From Ruegeria atlantica (lineage in GTDB: Bacteria; Pseudomonadota; Alphaproteobacteria; Rhodobacterales; Rhodobacteraceae): a stretch of DNA of 56,230 bases. Position 1 is the stretch's first letter. Each line of letters starts with the position of its first letter. Position numbers and translations under genes: made by a program. The DNA is taken from positions 1-56,230 of the forward strand of contig NZ_CYPU01000019.1 in the NCBI RefSeq assembly GCF_001458195.1, written 5' to 3'. Of this stretch, positions 26,348-34,596 are shown piece after piece. The notes under the pieces are model-generated. The model was not told the origin of the DNA and did no database searches. It was given only the letters and a program-made list of their open reading frames with translations.

Positions 26348-28440
26348 GCACGAAGATCCTGAAGGGCCTGCGCGTGCTGGACCTGAGCCGCATGTTGTCC
26401 GGGCCCTATTGTACCATGCACCTCGCGGATCACGGTGCGGAAGTGATCAAGATCGAAGCGGGTACGGGCGACACAAGCCGTGGCAACGGCCCTTTTCGGG
26501 ACGACGACCCGGAGCACAGTTGGGCGGGCTATTTCGTAAGCCTGAACCGCGGCAAGAAGAGCATCCAGCTGGATCTGAAATCCGATGAAGGCAAGGAACA
26601 GTTTCGCGCGCTTGCCGCCACTTCAGATGTGATTGTCGAAAACTTCCGGCCCGGCGTCATGGATCGTCTGGGGCTGTCGTATGAAACACTTGCTGAGGCG
26701 AACCCCAGAATCGTCTACGCCGCGATCAGAGGATTTGGCGATCCGCGCACGGGGACAAGCCCCTATTCTGATTGGCCCTCCTACGACGTGGTGGCGCAGG
26801 CCATGGGCGGATTGATGTCCATCACCGGGCCAAATGCCAATACCCCCACCAAGACCGGTCCAGGCGTGGGAGACATATTTGCAGGAATGATGATGGCCTT
26901 CGGCATCATGGCCGCCCTGCGCGAGGCGGAGGCAACCGGCAAAGGACAGTTCGTCGACGTGGCCATGTACGACGCGATGATCTCTTTGTGCGAACGCATG
27001 GTCTATCTGCACGATTTCACCGGCAAGGTGCCCGGACCAGAGGGCAACCGGCACCCCTTTCTGAGCCCGTTCGGGTTGTACCCAGCTGCGGACGGGCATG
27101 TGGCGCTTGGCATTGTCGATGATGCGTTCTGGCGGCATCTGACCGAACTGATGGGCCAGCCTGAGCTTGGCACCGATGTGCGGTTTGCCTCGCGCGGCGC
27201 GCGGGCTACCAATGCGGTTGAGGTTGATCGTCTGGTCTCTGACTGGTTCTCAAAGCTGAGCAAGCAAGAGCTGACCGAAACACTTGGCGGTCAGGTGCCC
27301 TTTGGCCCGTTGAACACCATTGAAGACATTGCCCGCGACCCCCATGTCGCGGCCCGCAAAATGCTCGCACAGGTGAATGGCCCGGATGCTGAAACGACAC
27401 CCTGGACGGTTGCCGCCAATCCGCTGCGTTTTGGTGCGCATAGGCATGGGGCGTTGAGCCCACCTCCGGCTTTGGGTGCAGACAATGCAACGCTCGATAC
27501 CCTGACGCCGCCCACACCGATGGCACCAGAAACCAAGCGCACCCTGCGCGACGCCTTCGGGCGTTTCGCCACCGGGGTCACCGTCGTCACAACCCGACAG
27601 TCAGACGGTACACCGCGTGGTTTCACGGCAAATTCCTTCACCTCCGTGTCACTTGACCCGCCGCTCTTGCTGGTCTGCATCGGCAAGGCGGCGCATTCAT
27701 GTGACACGTTTGCCGGTTGCGATCATTTCACCGTGAACATTCTGGCAGATGACCAAAAAGAGATTTCCGGCCTCTTTGCCTTGCAGTCGCCGGACAAATT
27801 CGAGACCGTCAAATGGCACTCAAATGCCCAGAACATGCCCGTCATCGATGGCACCATTGCCAGCTTTGGCTGCGCGCAGCATCGTCTGGTGGACGCAGGC
27901 GATCATCTCATCCTCATCGGTCGTGTGCTCGATTTCGAGACATCGGATGGGGATCCACTGGGGTACTACAAGGGCGCGTACTTTGATCTTGGGTTGGACC
28001 GTGCCGTGACCGAGGCCGCAACCAAAGGTGATGTGACAATCGCCGCGGTTTTGGCACATGAAGGCGGGTTGTTGTTGCAAGAAGAGGCTGACGGAAGCGT
28101 CACGCTGCCATCCGCGTCCTCGACGCAGGCCTTACTGAAGGTCCTTGGCGATGAAGCGATGAAGGCCGAATTGACGCAACTTTACGCGGTCTATCAAGTC
28201 ACGGAAACGGGTGCACAACGCATCGTCTATCACGCGCGCCTGCAAGGCGACGCCGAGCCGGGATTGACGTATTTCACTCTCGACAATCTGCCACTTTCAC
28301 GGGTTTCGGATGATGCGGAGCGATCCCTTTTGCGCAGATACGCACAAGAGCACCAGCACGGCACATTTGGCATCTATCAGGGCACAGAAGTCGAAGGCGT
28401 CGTGCACAGATTGTCCGGAAATCACAAGTACCACATCTGA
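26344..28440 (+). CDS. Class III CoA-transferase fused to flavin reductase
   Basis: A 698-residue fusion. Residues 1 to about 390 are a complete class III (CaiB/Frc-type) CoA-transferase, with the expected catalytic Asp177 in GVGDIFAGMMMAFG. Residues about 395-550 are a flavin reductase domain (FGRFATGVTVVTT; FMN-binding stretch GFTANSFTSVSLDPPLLL). Residues about 560-698 are a further domain that looks Nudix-like in pattern (AAVLAHEGGLLLQE) but lacks an obvious Nudix box. The frame is continuous. An ATG at 27520 lies in the linker but has no ribosome site, so the fusion appears real. The reductase half would supply reduced flavin to the monooxygenase at 22482-23522, and the transferase half would move CoA between pathway acids. 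Confidence 0.9.
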   Translation: MSTKILKGLRVLDLSRMLSGPYCTMHLADHGAEVIKIEAGTGDTSRGNGPFRDDDPEHSWAGYFVSLNRGKKSIQLDLKSDEGKEQFRALAATSDVIVENFRPGVMDRLGLSYETLAEANPRIVYAAIRGFGDPRTGTSPYSDWPSYDVVAQAMGGLMSITGPNANTPTKTGPGVGDIFAGMMMAFGIMAALREAEATGKGQFVDVAMYDAMISLCERMVYLHDFTGKVPGPEGNRHPFLSPFGLYPAADGHVALGIVDDAFWRHLTELMGQPELGTDVRFASRGARATNAVEVDRLVSDWFSKLSKQELTETLGGQVPFGPLNTIEDIARDPHVAARKMLAQVNGPDAETTPWTVAANPLRFGAHRHGALSPPPALGADNATLDTLTPPTPMAPETKRTLRDAFGRFATGVTVVTTRQSDGTPRGFTANSFTSVSLDPPLLLVCIGKAAHSCDTFAGCDHFTVNILADDQKEISGLFALQSPDKFETVKWHSNAQNMPVIDGTIASFGCAQHRLVDAGDHLILIGRVLDFETSDGDPLGYYKGAYFDLGLDRAVTEAATKGDVTIAAVLAHEGGLLLQEEADGSVTLPSASSTQALLKVLGDEAMKAELTQLYAVYQVTETGAQRIVYHARLQGDAEPGLTYFTLDNLPLSRVSDDAERSLLRRYAQEHQHGTFGIYQGTEVEGVVHRLSGNHKYHI

Positions 28441-28452
28441 CAGGAGACCCCC

Positions 28453-29055
28453 ATGATACCCGAATTGCGCAAAGTCATCACATTTGACGAAGACATCCAT
28501 ACCGAAGGCGGTCGTCCCTCTGACCCAGTCTTGCGCATGATCGGCGTGGCAGCCGTGGTGGAAAACCCCTGGGCCGGGCGCGGTTTTGTCGAAGACTTGC
28601 AGCCAGAAATCCAGCGCATGGCCCCCGTCTTGGGCGAAATGCTCACCAACCGCCTGATCGCGCTGGCCGGCTCCGGCGATGCAATCGAGGCCTATGGCAA
28701 GGCCTGCATCGCCGGAACCAGTTGCGAAGTCGAGCACGCCTCAGCCTTGATCCATACATTGCAATTCGGCAATTTCTACCGCGAGGCCGTTGATGCCAAA
28801 AGCTATCTTGGTTTCACCAACACGCGCGGACCGGCAAACACTCAGATCCAGATCCCGTTGATGGACAAACATGATACGGGTCGGCGCTCACATTATCTGA
28901 CCGTACAGTTTTCCATCTATGACGCACCTGATGTGAACGAACTTGTCGTCGCATTGGGGGCCGCAACCAGAGGACGTCCACATCATCGTATCGGAGATCG
29001 ATATTCTGATCTTGCAGCCCTTGGGCGCGACATAGAGAACCCTGCCGGTGTCTGA
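28453..29055 (+). CDS. DUF1185 'amino acid synthesis' family protein
   Basis: A 200-residue protein matching my recollection of the DUF1185/AA_synth family (PF06684), whose biochemical role is not established. Conserved-looking stretches: AGSGDAIEAYGKACIAGTSC, HASALIHTLQFGNFYR and FTNTRGPANTQIQIPLMDKHD. No signal peptide or membrane segment. It closes the plus-strand operon, 12 bases after the fusion gene, with AGGAG upstream. Members are often said to sit beside luciferase-like monooxygenase and flavin reductase genes, as here. The 125 bases to the next IS contain nothing clear. Confidence 0.8.
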   Translation: MIPELRKVITFDEDIHTEGGRPSDPVLRMIGVAAVVENPWAGRGFVEDLQPEIQRMAPVLGEMLTNRLIALAGSGDAIEAYGKACIAGTSCEVEHASALIHTLQFGNFYREAVDAKSYLGFTNTRGPANTQIQIPLMDKHDTGRRSHYLTVQFSIYDAPDVNELVVALGAATRGRPHHRIGDRYSDLAALGRDIENPAGV

Positions 29056-29180
29056 GCAGACGCAGTTTGCTCGCGATCAAACCAAAGCGTGCAACAACCT
29101 CGTCCAATCCACCGTGGTGGGTTCGACGTAGCTTAGGCACGGAAGTGTAACGCATTGTGCCTTCAGCGGGCGCTCATGCT

Positions 29181-29997
29181 GGTGGTGTCAGACCAATTCG
29201 AACCAGTCTCTACAAGGACAATGACACTGTCCTTATGCCGCGCCGAGTTGACGCCACTCAGTGAGAGCAACGGCGCGGTTGAGCTTGAAATTATCGCGGT
29301 TGTAGAGGTGGCGTTCCAGATTAAAGTGGTTGTGAACCGAAGAGTGAACAGCGGAGAATTTCTGCAGGCTTTTCATCTGCCGAAACCGCAGCATCACCCG
29401 TTCTCGTCGTCGAAACGGCTGGTGCGAATTCTCGCTTCGATTGTTCCGCCAGCGGCCGGTTTCCTGCTTCTGTGCATTGCCTATGATTTTCATGGCAGCA
29501 CCGTAGGATCGAAGTTTGTCCGTCACGACGACATGTGGGCTCCCATAGCGTTTCATTGCTTTCCTGAGGAATTTCAACGCGGCTTTGCGATCTCGGCGCT
29601 TCGTAACAAAGGATTCCAGAACTTCACCCTCATGATCCACGGCACGCCAAAGATAGTTCGTCTCACCGTTGATCTTCACGAAAACTTCGTCTAGGTGCCA
29701 CCGCCAATTCGAGTACTCTCGGAGATTTTGAACGCGTTTCCGACGGATTTCAGCGGCAAACAACGGGCCAAACCGATTCCACCAGAACCGGATCGTTTCA
29801 TAACTGACGTCGATACCTCGTTCGTGCAGAAGGTCCTCGACGCTCCGCAATGAAAGCGGAAAGCGAACGTACATCATGACCGCCAAGCGAATGACCTCGG
29901 GGCTGCTGTGGAAACACTTGAACGGATCGCGTTTTGTCATGATCGGACGCTACAAACCCACCCGGCCCGGCTCAAGTCAAATCCTTCTGACAATGCC
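29181..29997 (-). mobile_element. IS6-family insertion sequence, copy 4 (group B)
   Basis: An 817-bp element with left end GGTGGTGTCAGA (29181-29192, one change from the other copies) and right end TCTGACAATGCC (29986-29997). The flanks CTCATGCT and GTTCGAAC differ, so no target duplication. It separates module 2 from module 3 and has the same orientation as all other copies. Confidence 0.9.
29233..29940 (-). CDS. IS6-family DDE transposase
   Basis: A 235-residue transposase with the full triad: Asp in WHLDEVFVK, Asp in VVTDKLRSYG and Glu in NNRSENSH. The N-terminal helix-turn-helix is intact. It differs at many positions from copy 3 (for example SYETIRFWWNRFG), so it is a related but separate group B lineage. 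It is probably functional, although the left terminal repeat carries one change. Confidence 0.92.
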   Translation of the reverse strand: MTKRDPFKCFHSSPEVIRLAVMMYVRFPLSLRSVEDLLHERGIDVSYETIRFWWNRFGPLFAAEIRRKRVQNLREYSNWRWHLDEVFVKINGETNYLWRAVDHEGEVLESFVTKRRDRKAALKFLRKAMKRYGSPHVVVTDKLRSYGAAMKIIGNAQKQETGRWRNNRSENSHQPFRRRERVMLRFRQMKSLQKFSAVHSSVHNHFNLERHLYNRDNFKLNRAVALTEWRQLGAA

Positions 29998-30281
29998 GTT
30001 CGAACTTTTTTGGGCCTCGGGAAAATAAATTGTTCATCTCTAATTGCGGCGGCCGTCAGCGATATTCGCTCCAAGTTAGTAGAGCCTTGCTGCACTACGA
30101 CAGAGCACGGTTCGCTTCTTCTGAGCTGTAGTTTATTGGTAGTCTAAGACGCGCATCCAAATTAAAGGAGCCAGCCAGGCGGAACATTGCTGTCCCTCCT
30201 GTCCATCTGATGGACAAAAGTATTTTGTGGCATGCTTATTACCGTGAATTGGGGAAGCAATATCTTCGGGAGAAGATTAGT

Positions 30282-31250
30282 ATGATCACCGCGCTAAGCT
30301 ACATCGGTATTCGTTCCAACAAGTCAGACGATTGGCGGCAGTTCGCCGGCAATGTGCTGGGCATGCAGGTTTTGGATCACGGGGGTCGCAATACGGCGTT
30401 TCGGATGGATGATCAGCGCCAGCGGTTAATCATATCAGACGAGCCCGGCGATACTCTGGCCTACATCGGATGGGAGGTTGGCGAGAAGTCTGACCTGGAA
30501 AGGCTTGCCACCAAACTGGAGGCGGCGGGGCACAATGTGACCCCGGGGGATCGCGGACTGGCCGATCGCCGCTATGTGACGGAAATCATTACATGTGTCG
30601 ATCCTGCAGGGAATCGGCTTGAGTTCGTCTGGAAGCCGGAGAAAACAACAGATCCCTTTATCCCGGGTCGACCAATTGAGGGTTTCAAGACCGGCCCATA
30701 TGGCATGGGGCACGCTGTTTTACATGTGTCCGACGCCGAAGCGCTCGTGCCATTCTATCGCGACGTTCTTGGCTTTCATTTGAGCGACTACGGCTTGAAG
30801 CCAATTCCTCTCTACTTCTTTCATGTCAATGGCCGGCATCACAGCTTTGCTATCGTTGGGTCAGGGCAGGCAGGGTTTCATCACTTTATGGTGGAGTACG
30901 ACAATTTGGACGACGTGGGCCAGGGATATGACCTGGCGCAAATAGGTCTTGCCGAAATCGCTTACACATTAGGGCGGCACACAAATGATTACATGACAAG
31001 CTTTTATGCCCATACGCCGTCGGGCTTTTTCGTGGAAAGCGGTTGGGGCGGGAGGATCATTGATCCATCCACCTGGGAGGCATGTGAAACAAATGTCGGG
31101 CCCAGCTTTTGGGGCCACGAACGGCTGTACCTGAACGAACAGGAACGCGCCGCCTTTCGGGATAAGCGATTGGCAACCGCAGCCGCGGGGCACCGGGCAC
31201 CTAACGTTGTGAATTGCCCGTGGCTCTACGGACAAGTCCCCGAGGTCTGA
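30282..31250 (+). CDS. Two-domain extradiol dioxygenase (VOC superfamily)
   Basis: A 322-residue protein with two vicinal-oxygen-chelate domains, like BphC-type type I extradiol dioxygenases. Likely Fe(II) ligands are His144 (GMGHAVLHVSD), His201 (FHHFMVEYD) and Glu252 (FFVESGWGG). The reaction would be meta-cleavage of a catechol-like ring. I use the ATG at 30282 with CGGGAGAAG upstream, not the frame start at 30210. The hydroxylase gene follows after three bases. The 284-base stretch between IS copy 4 and this gene shows nothing recognisable except, presumably, the operon promoter. Confidence 0.88.
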   Translation: MITALSYIGIRSNKSDDWRQFAGNVLGMQVLDHGGRNTAFRMDDQRQRLIISDEPGDTLAYIGWEVGEKSDLERLATKLEAAGHNVTPGDRGLADRRYVTEIITCVDPAGNRLEFVWKPEKTTDPFIPGRPIEGFKTGPYGMGHAVLHVSDAEALVPFYRDVLGFHLSDYGLKPIPLYFFHVNGRHHSFAIVGSGQAGFHHFMVEYDNLDDVGQGYDLAQIGLAEIAYTLGRHTNDYMTSFYAHTPSGFFVESGWGGRIIDPSTWEACETNVGPSFWGHERLYLNEQERAAFRDKRLATAAAGHRAPNVVNCPWLYGQVPEV

Positions 31251-31253
31251 ACG

Positions 31254-32756
31254 ATGTATGACGTTGCGATTATCGGGTTTGGTCCTACCGGCGCGACACT
31301 TGCCAACCTCCTGACCAAAAGCGGTGTTTCGGTTGTGGTTCTGGATCGCGAAGGCCAGATGTACCATCTGCCCCGCGCCGTGCACTTCGATGACGAAGTG
31401 ATGCGCGTTTTCCAGACCGTCGGGATAGCTGACGCGCTTTTTAAGCTGGTGCACATCAACCCGGGCATGAAGTTCGTAGATGAAAACAATGAGTTGCTGC
31501 TGGACTGGCCAAGACCGCAAAACGTTACGAAACATGGGTGGCACGCAAGCTACAGATTGCATCAGCCTGATCTCGAAACGCTGTTGAGAGCCGAACTGGC
31601 GCGTTCCCCGACGGCCACCACGCTGGAACTTCACAACGTAGTAAATCTTGAACCCACAGGGAATGGCGTAGAGTTAACCGCACAGGATAAGACAAACGAC
31701 TGCAAGTCCACCATTGAAGCTCGATACGTTGTTGGCTGCGACGGGGCCAATTCGTCCGTGCGTCGCTGGATCGGCAGCGAAATGGAAGATCTGGGGTTTG
31801 AAGAACGCTGGCTGGTTGTCGATTTGCATCTCAAACATCCAATGCCAGAGCTTGGCGATCATTCCATTCAATTCTGCGACCCGGACCGACCGATGACTTA
31901 TTGCCGGGCCCCCGGTATTCGCCGCCGCTGGGAAATCATGGCTTTGGACGGTGAAACCGACGCCGAAATAATGGAACATTCGAGTCTCTGGGATCTGCTA
32001 TCGCGGTGGATTACGCCTGACGATGCCGAGATCGAGCGCAGTGCTGTCTATACTTTCCGTTCACAGGTCGCGAAAATCTGGCGAAAGGGACCGGTTCTGA
32101 TTGCCGGAGATGCCGCCCACCTGACGCCACCCTTCATGGGCCAAGGAATGTGCACCGGTATTCGAGACGCCGCGAATTTGGCATGGAAGCTCGTCAAAGC
32201 ACTCAATGGCGGCGATGAAGAGATGCTCTTTGACAGCTATCAGGATGAACGAAAGCCCCACGCGCGCAGCTATGTTGAAACTGCGGTTCGTCTGGGCGGC
32301 CTGATCAACTCGCTTGATCGGGAAAGTGCCCTGCAACTTGCAGACAGTTCGCGTTCAGGTGCCATGCGATCTATTGCGCCCAAGCTTGGTCAGAGCGCAC
32401 TGTTGCAGGTGCAGACAAACAACCCTTATGTCGGGCGTCCCTTTCCCCAAGTGCACCTTGATACCGACGGACAGCGGCTGGACGATGCTGTTGGACACAA
32501 GCACCTTCTTGTCAGCCGCGCCTCATTGCCGGAATGCAGCGATGATGCTGTCGCACTTAATGCGCGTGATCACCCCCAGCTGGACGCCGTGCTCTCAGAT
32601 ATTGGAACAAACGCCGTCTGGGTGCGACCCGACCGGTACGTCGCGGCTGTCGCGGAAACCCTCCTGGAACTTCCAGAACAAGCCCTGTCCCTTTTTAAGC
32701 CGAAAAAAACGAAAGATAGATATGAAACTGGCATCACTGAAATCCGGCGGTCGTGA
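31254..32756 (+). CDS. FAD-dependent aromatic hydroxylase (MhpA-like)
   Basis: A 500-residue class A flavoprotein monooxygenase. The FAD motif GFGPTGATLANLL is at residues 8-20, the DG motif GCDGANSSVRRWIG near 160-175 and the GD motif LIAGDAAHLTPPFMGQGM near 285. It resembles 3-(3-hydroxyphenyl)propionate hydroxylases and would add a hydroxyl to a phenolic acid, making the catechol-type substrate for the dioxygenase encoded just before. Its 3' end overlaps the next gene by 35 bases. Confidence 0.88.
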   Translation: MYDVAIIGFGPTGATLANLLTKSGVSVVVLDREGQMYHLPRAVHFDDEVMRVFQTVGIADALFKLVHINPGMKFVDENNELLLDWPRPQNVTKHGWHASYRLHQPDLETLLRAELARSPTATTLELHNVVNLEPTGNGVELTAQDKTNDCKSTIEARYVVGCDGANSSVRRWIGSEMEDLGFEERWLVVDLHLKHPMPELGDHSIQFCDPDRPMTYCRAPGIRRRWEIMALDGETDAEIMEHSSLWDLLSRWITPDDAEIERSAVYTFRSQVAKIWRKGPVLIAGDAAHLTPPFMGQGMCTGIRDAANLAWKLVKALNGGDEEMLFDSYQDERKPHARSYVETAVRLGGLINSLDRESALQLADSSRSGAMRSIAPKLGQSALLQVQTNNPYVGRPFPQVHLDTDGQRLDDAVGHKHLLVSRASLPECSDDAVALNARDHPQLDAVLSDIGTNAVWVRPDRYVAAVAETLLELPEQALSLFKPKKTKDRYETGITEIRRS

Positions 32757-33702
32757 CGGATCACTCGTCGTCGTGTCAAAAGACCTGACCAAAATGGCAT
32801 CTGCCACATCAGTTGCGCAAACGTTGCAGCAAGCGCTCGAAACTTGGGAAAGTTCAGCCACAGCGCTGAAAGAGATCTCGGACTTGGTCGAGCAAGGTGA
32901 GATTGACACGATGGCTTATGACGTGGACCAATTGGCCAGTCCGCTGCCTAGATCATATCAATGGGCTGATGGAAGTGCATATCTCAGCCATATGCGCTTG
33001 GTACGCAAAGCCCGCGGTGCTGACATGCCCCCCGGTGCTGAGACGGACCCACTGATGTATCAGGGGGGCGGTGACTATTTTCTGGCACCGACCGATGACA
33101 TTCCCTGCATTGATGTAGACTGGGGATTAGATTTTGAGGGCGAGATTGCTGTGATCACCGACGATGTGCCCGTCGGGTGTTCTGCCGAGGCGGCGACCGG
33201 TCACATCAAACTGATAATGCTGTGCAATGATGTCTCATTGCGCAATATTATGAAACCGGAACTGGTTAAGGGGTTTGGCTTTTATCAGTCAAAACCTGCA
33301 AGTGCGTTTTCGCCGGTTTGCGTGACGCCGGATGAACTGGGTGAATACTGGACCGGATCGAAAGTTACATTGCCGCTCGAAACCTTCTACAACGGCAAAG
33401 TCTTTGGCAAAGTGCCAGCTGGCACCGACTTGAACTTTGATTTCGCCCAGTTAATTGCGCACGCTGCAAAGACCAGAGAATTGCGTGCAGGTACCATCAT
33501 TGGATCGGGTACAGTTTCGAACACCGACCATGAAATCGTCGGATCGTCATGCCTTGCAGAAAAACGGATGATCGAGATCATCGCCACGGGTGAGGCAGAG
33601 ACACGATTTATGGAACCTGGAGATACTATTCGCTTTGAGATGCGAAACCCGTCTGGCCATTCAATTTTCGGCGCTATTGACCAAAAGGTCGTCGCCACCT
33701 GA
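32722..33702 (+). CDS. Fumarylacetoacetate hydrolase-family enzyme
   Basis: A 326-residue FAH-family hydrolase that cleaves a carbon-carbon bond in a diketo acid, expected after ring opening. Metal ligands are suggested by DFEGEIAV (two Glu) and CNDVSLRNIM (Asp). The N-terminal region (MKLASLKSGGRDGSLVVVS) is typical. I use the ATG at 32722; the longer frame from 32314 is translated out of frame from the hydroxylase gene. With the two upstream enzymes it forms a hydroxylation, ring cleavage and hydrolysis set, although MhpC-type enzymes more often fill this role. Confidence 0.88.
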   Translation: MKLASLKSGGRDGSLVVVSKDLTKMASATSVAQTLQQALETWESSATALKEISDLVEQGEIDTMAYDVDQLASPLPRSYQWADGSAYLSHMRLVRKARGADMPPGAETDPLMYQGGGDYFLAPTDDIPCIDVDWGLDFEGEIAVITDDVPVGCSAEAATGHIKLIMLCNDVSLRNIMKPELVKGFGFYQSKPASAFSPVCVTPDELGEYWTGSKVTLPLETFYNGKVFGKVPAGTDLNFDFAQLIAHAAKTRELRAGTIIGSGTVSNTDHEIVGSSCLAEKRMIEIIATGEAETRFMEPGDTIRFEMRNPSGHSIFGAIDQKVVAT

Positions 33703-33728
33703 GAATGCCTAACAGAACGGCCTGAAGG

Positions 33729-34541
33729 ATGAGAATGGCGGTAGACAACCAACCCAGCATTCGTGCCCTGCTACGCGGACTGGACTTGTTGCGGTTCGTG
33801 AACAGTCAGGGTTCGGCGAAGCCTGCCGAAATCGCCGCTGCGATTGGCGTGCCGAGACCGACTGTCTATCGGCTGCTCCACACTTTGGAAGAAGCGGGAT
33901 ACATTCTGATGTCGGCATCGGACGCCCGGGTCAGGGTATCGCCTCGTGCATCAGGTCTGGGCGACAACTATGCTGCTCATTCGCACATTTGCCGTGTTGC
34001 TGCCCCAGGTCTTGCGGAATTCACCGACGTGCATTCATGGCCTCTCGATCTTTCGGTTTATCGCGATCTGCACATGGTCATCGAAGAAACCACGCACTGG
34101 CGCAGCCCGTTCTCGATTGATCGGAACATGGCCGGGTTGTCCTTGCCGATACTCAGGTCTTCGGCTGGGCGCGCCTTTCTGGCATTCTTGGAAGACAAGG
34201 AAAGAAGCATTATTCTTGATCTGCTGCGCAACAAAAACGACCCCGAAGACGAGCGTTTTTTGCTGGAAAGCTGGATTGCTTCACGCCTCGATCAATACCG
34301 CAAACAAGGATACGCGACGCGCAGTCCTCGCACCTTTCGACCGGACACATCGAGTTTAGCGGTTCCAATCATATGTGAGGATCGCGTCCTAGGATGCCTA
34401 TCGATCATCTGGATCGCCAGCGCGTTTTCAATGACCGAAGCTATCACCCGTTATACAGGTTCGATGAAAGACTTGGCCCATCAGATAGCAGCGCAAATGG
34501 CACAAAGCGCATCTGTCCGCCAAGCGGACAAAAAGATCTAA
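33729..34541 (+). CDS. IclR-family transcriptional regulator
   Basis: A 270-residue regulator with an N-terminal winged helix-turn-helix (about 10-65; KPAEIAAAIGVPRPTVYRLL) and a C-terminal IclR effector-binding domain (about 90-255). It lies 26 bases after the hydrolase gene and 55 before the TRAP genes, so it is probably part of the operon it controls. MhpR, which controls 3-hydroxyphenylpropionate genes in E. coli, is of the same family, which fits the MhpA-like enzyme here. The start may be the ATG two codons later (33735), better spaced from GAAGG. Confidence 0.88.
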   Translation: MRMAVDNQPSIRALLRGLDLLRFVNSQGSAKPAEIAAAIGVPRPTVYRLLHTLEEAGYILMSASDARVRVSPRASGLGDNYAAHSHICRVAAPGLAEFTDVHSWPLDLSVYRDLHMVIEETTHWRSPFSIDRNMAGLSLPILRSSAGRAFLAFLEDKERSIILDLLRNKNDPEDERFLLESWIASRLDQYRKQGYATRSPRTFRPDTSSLAVPIICEDRVLGCLSIIWIASAFSMTEAITRYTGSMKDLAHQIAAQMAQSASVRQADKKI

Positions 34542-34596
34542 ATCACAGTAAGGAATTCTGCGGAAGCGATAGATTTAGGAAAAACCGGGAGGAAAC

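Noticed and set aside
22482..28440. Standard Rut pyrimidine degradation operon
   Set aside because: RutB-, RutE- and RutG-type genes are missing and the reductase is fused to a CoA-transferase; only the families are shared.
32314..32721. N-terminal extension of the FAH-family frame inside the hydroxylase gene
   Set aside because: It translates the hydroxylase gene out of frame; the family start is the Met at 32722.
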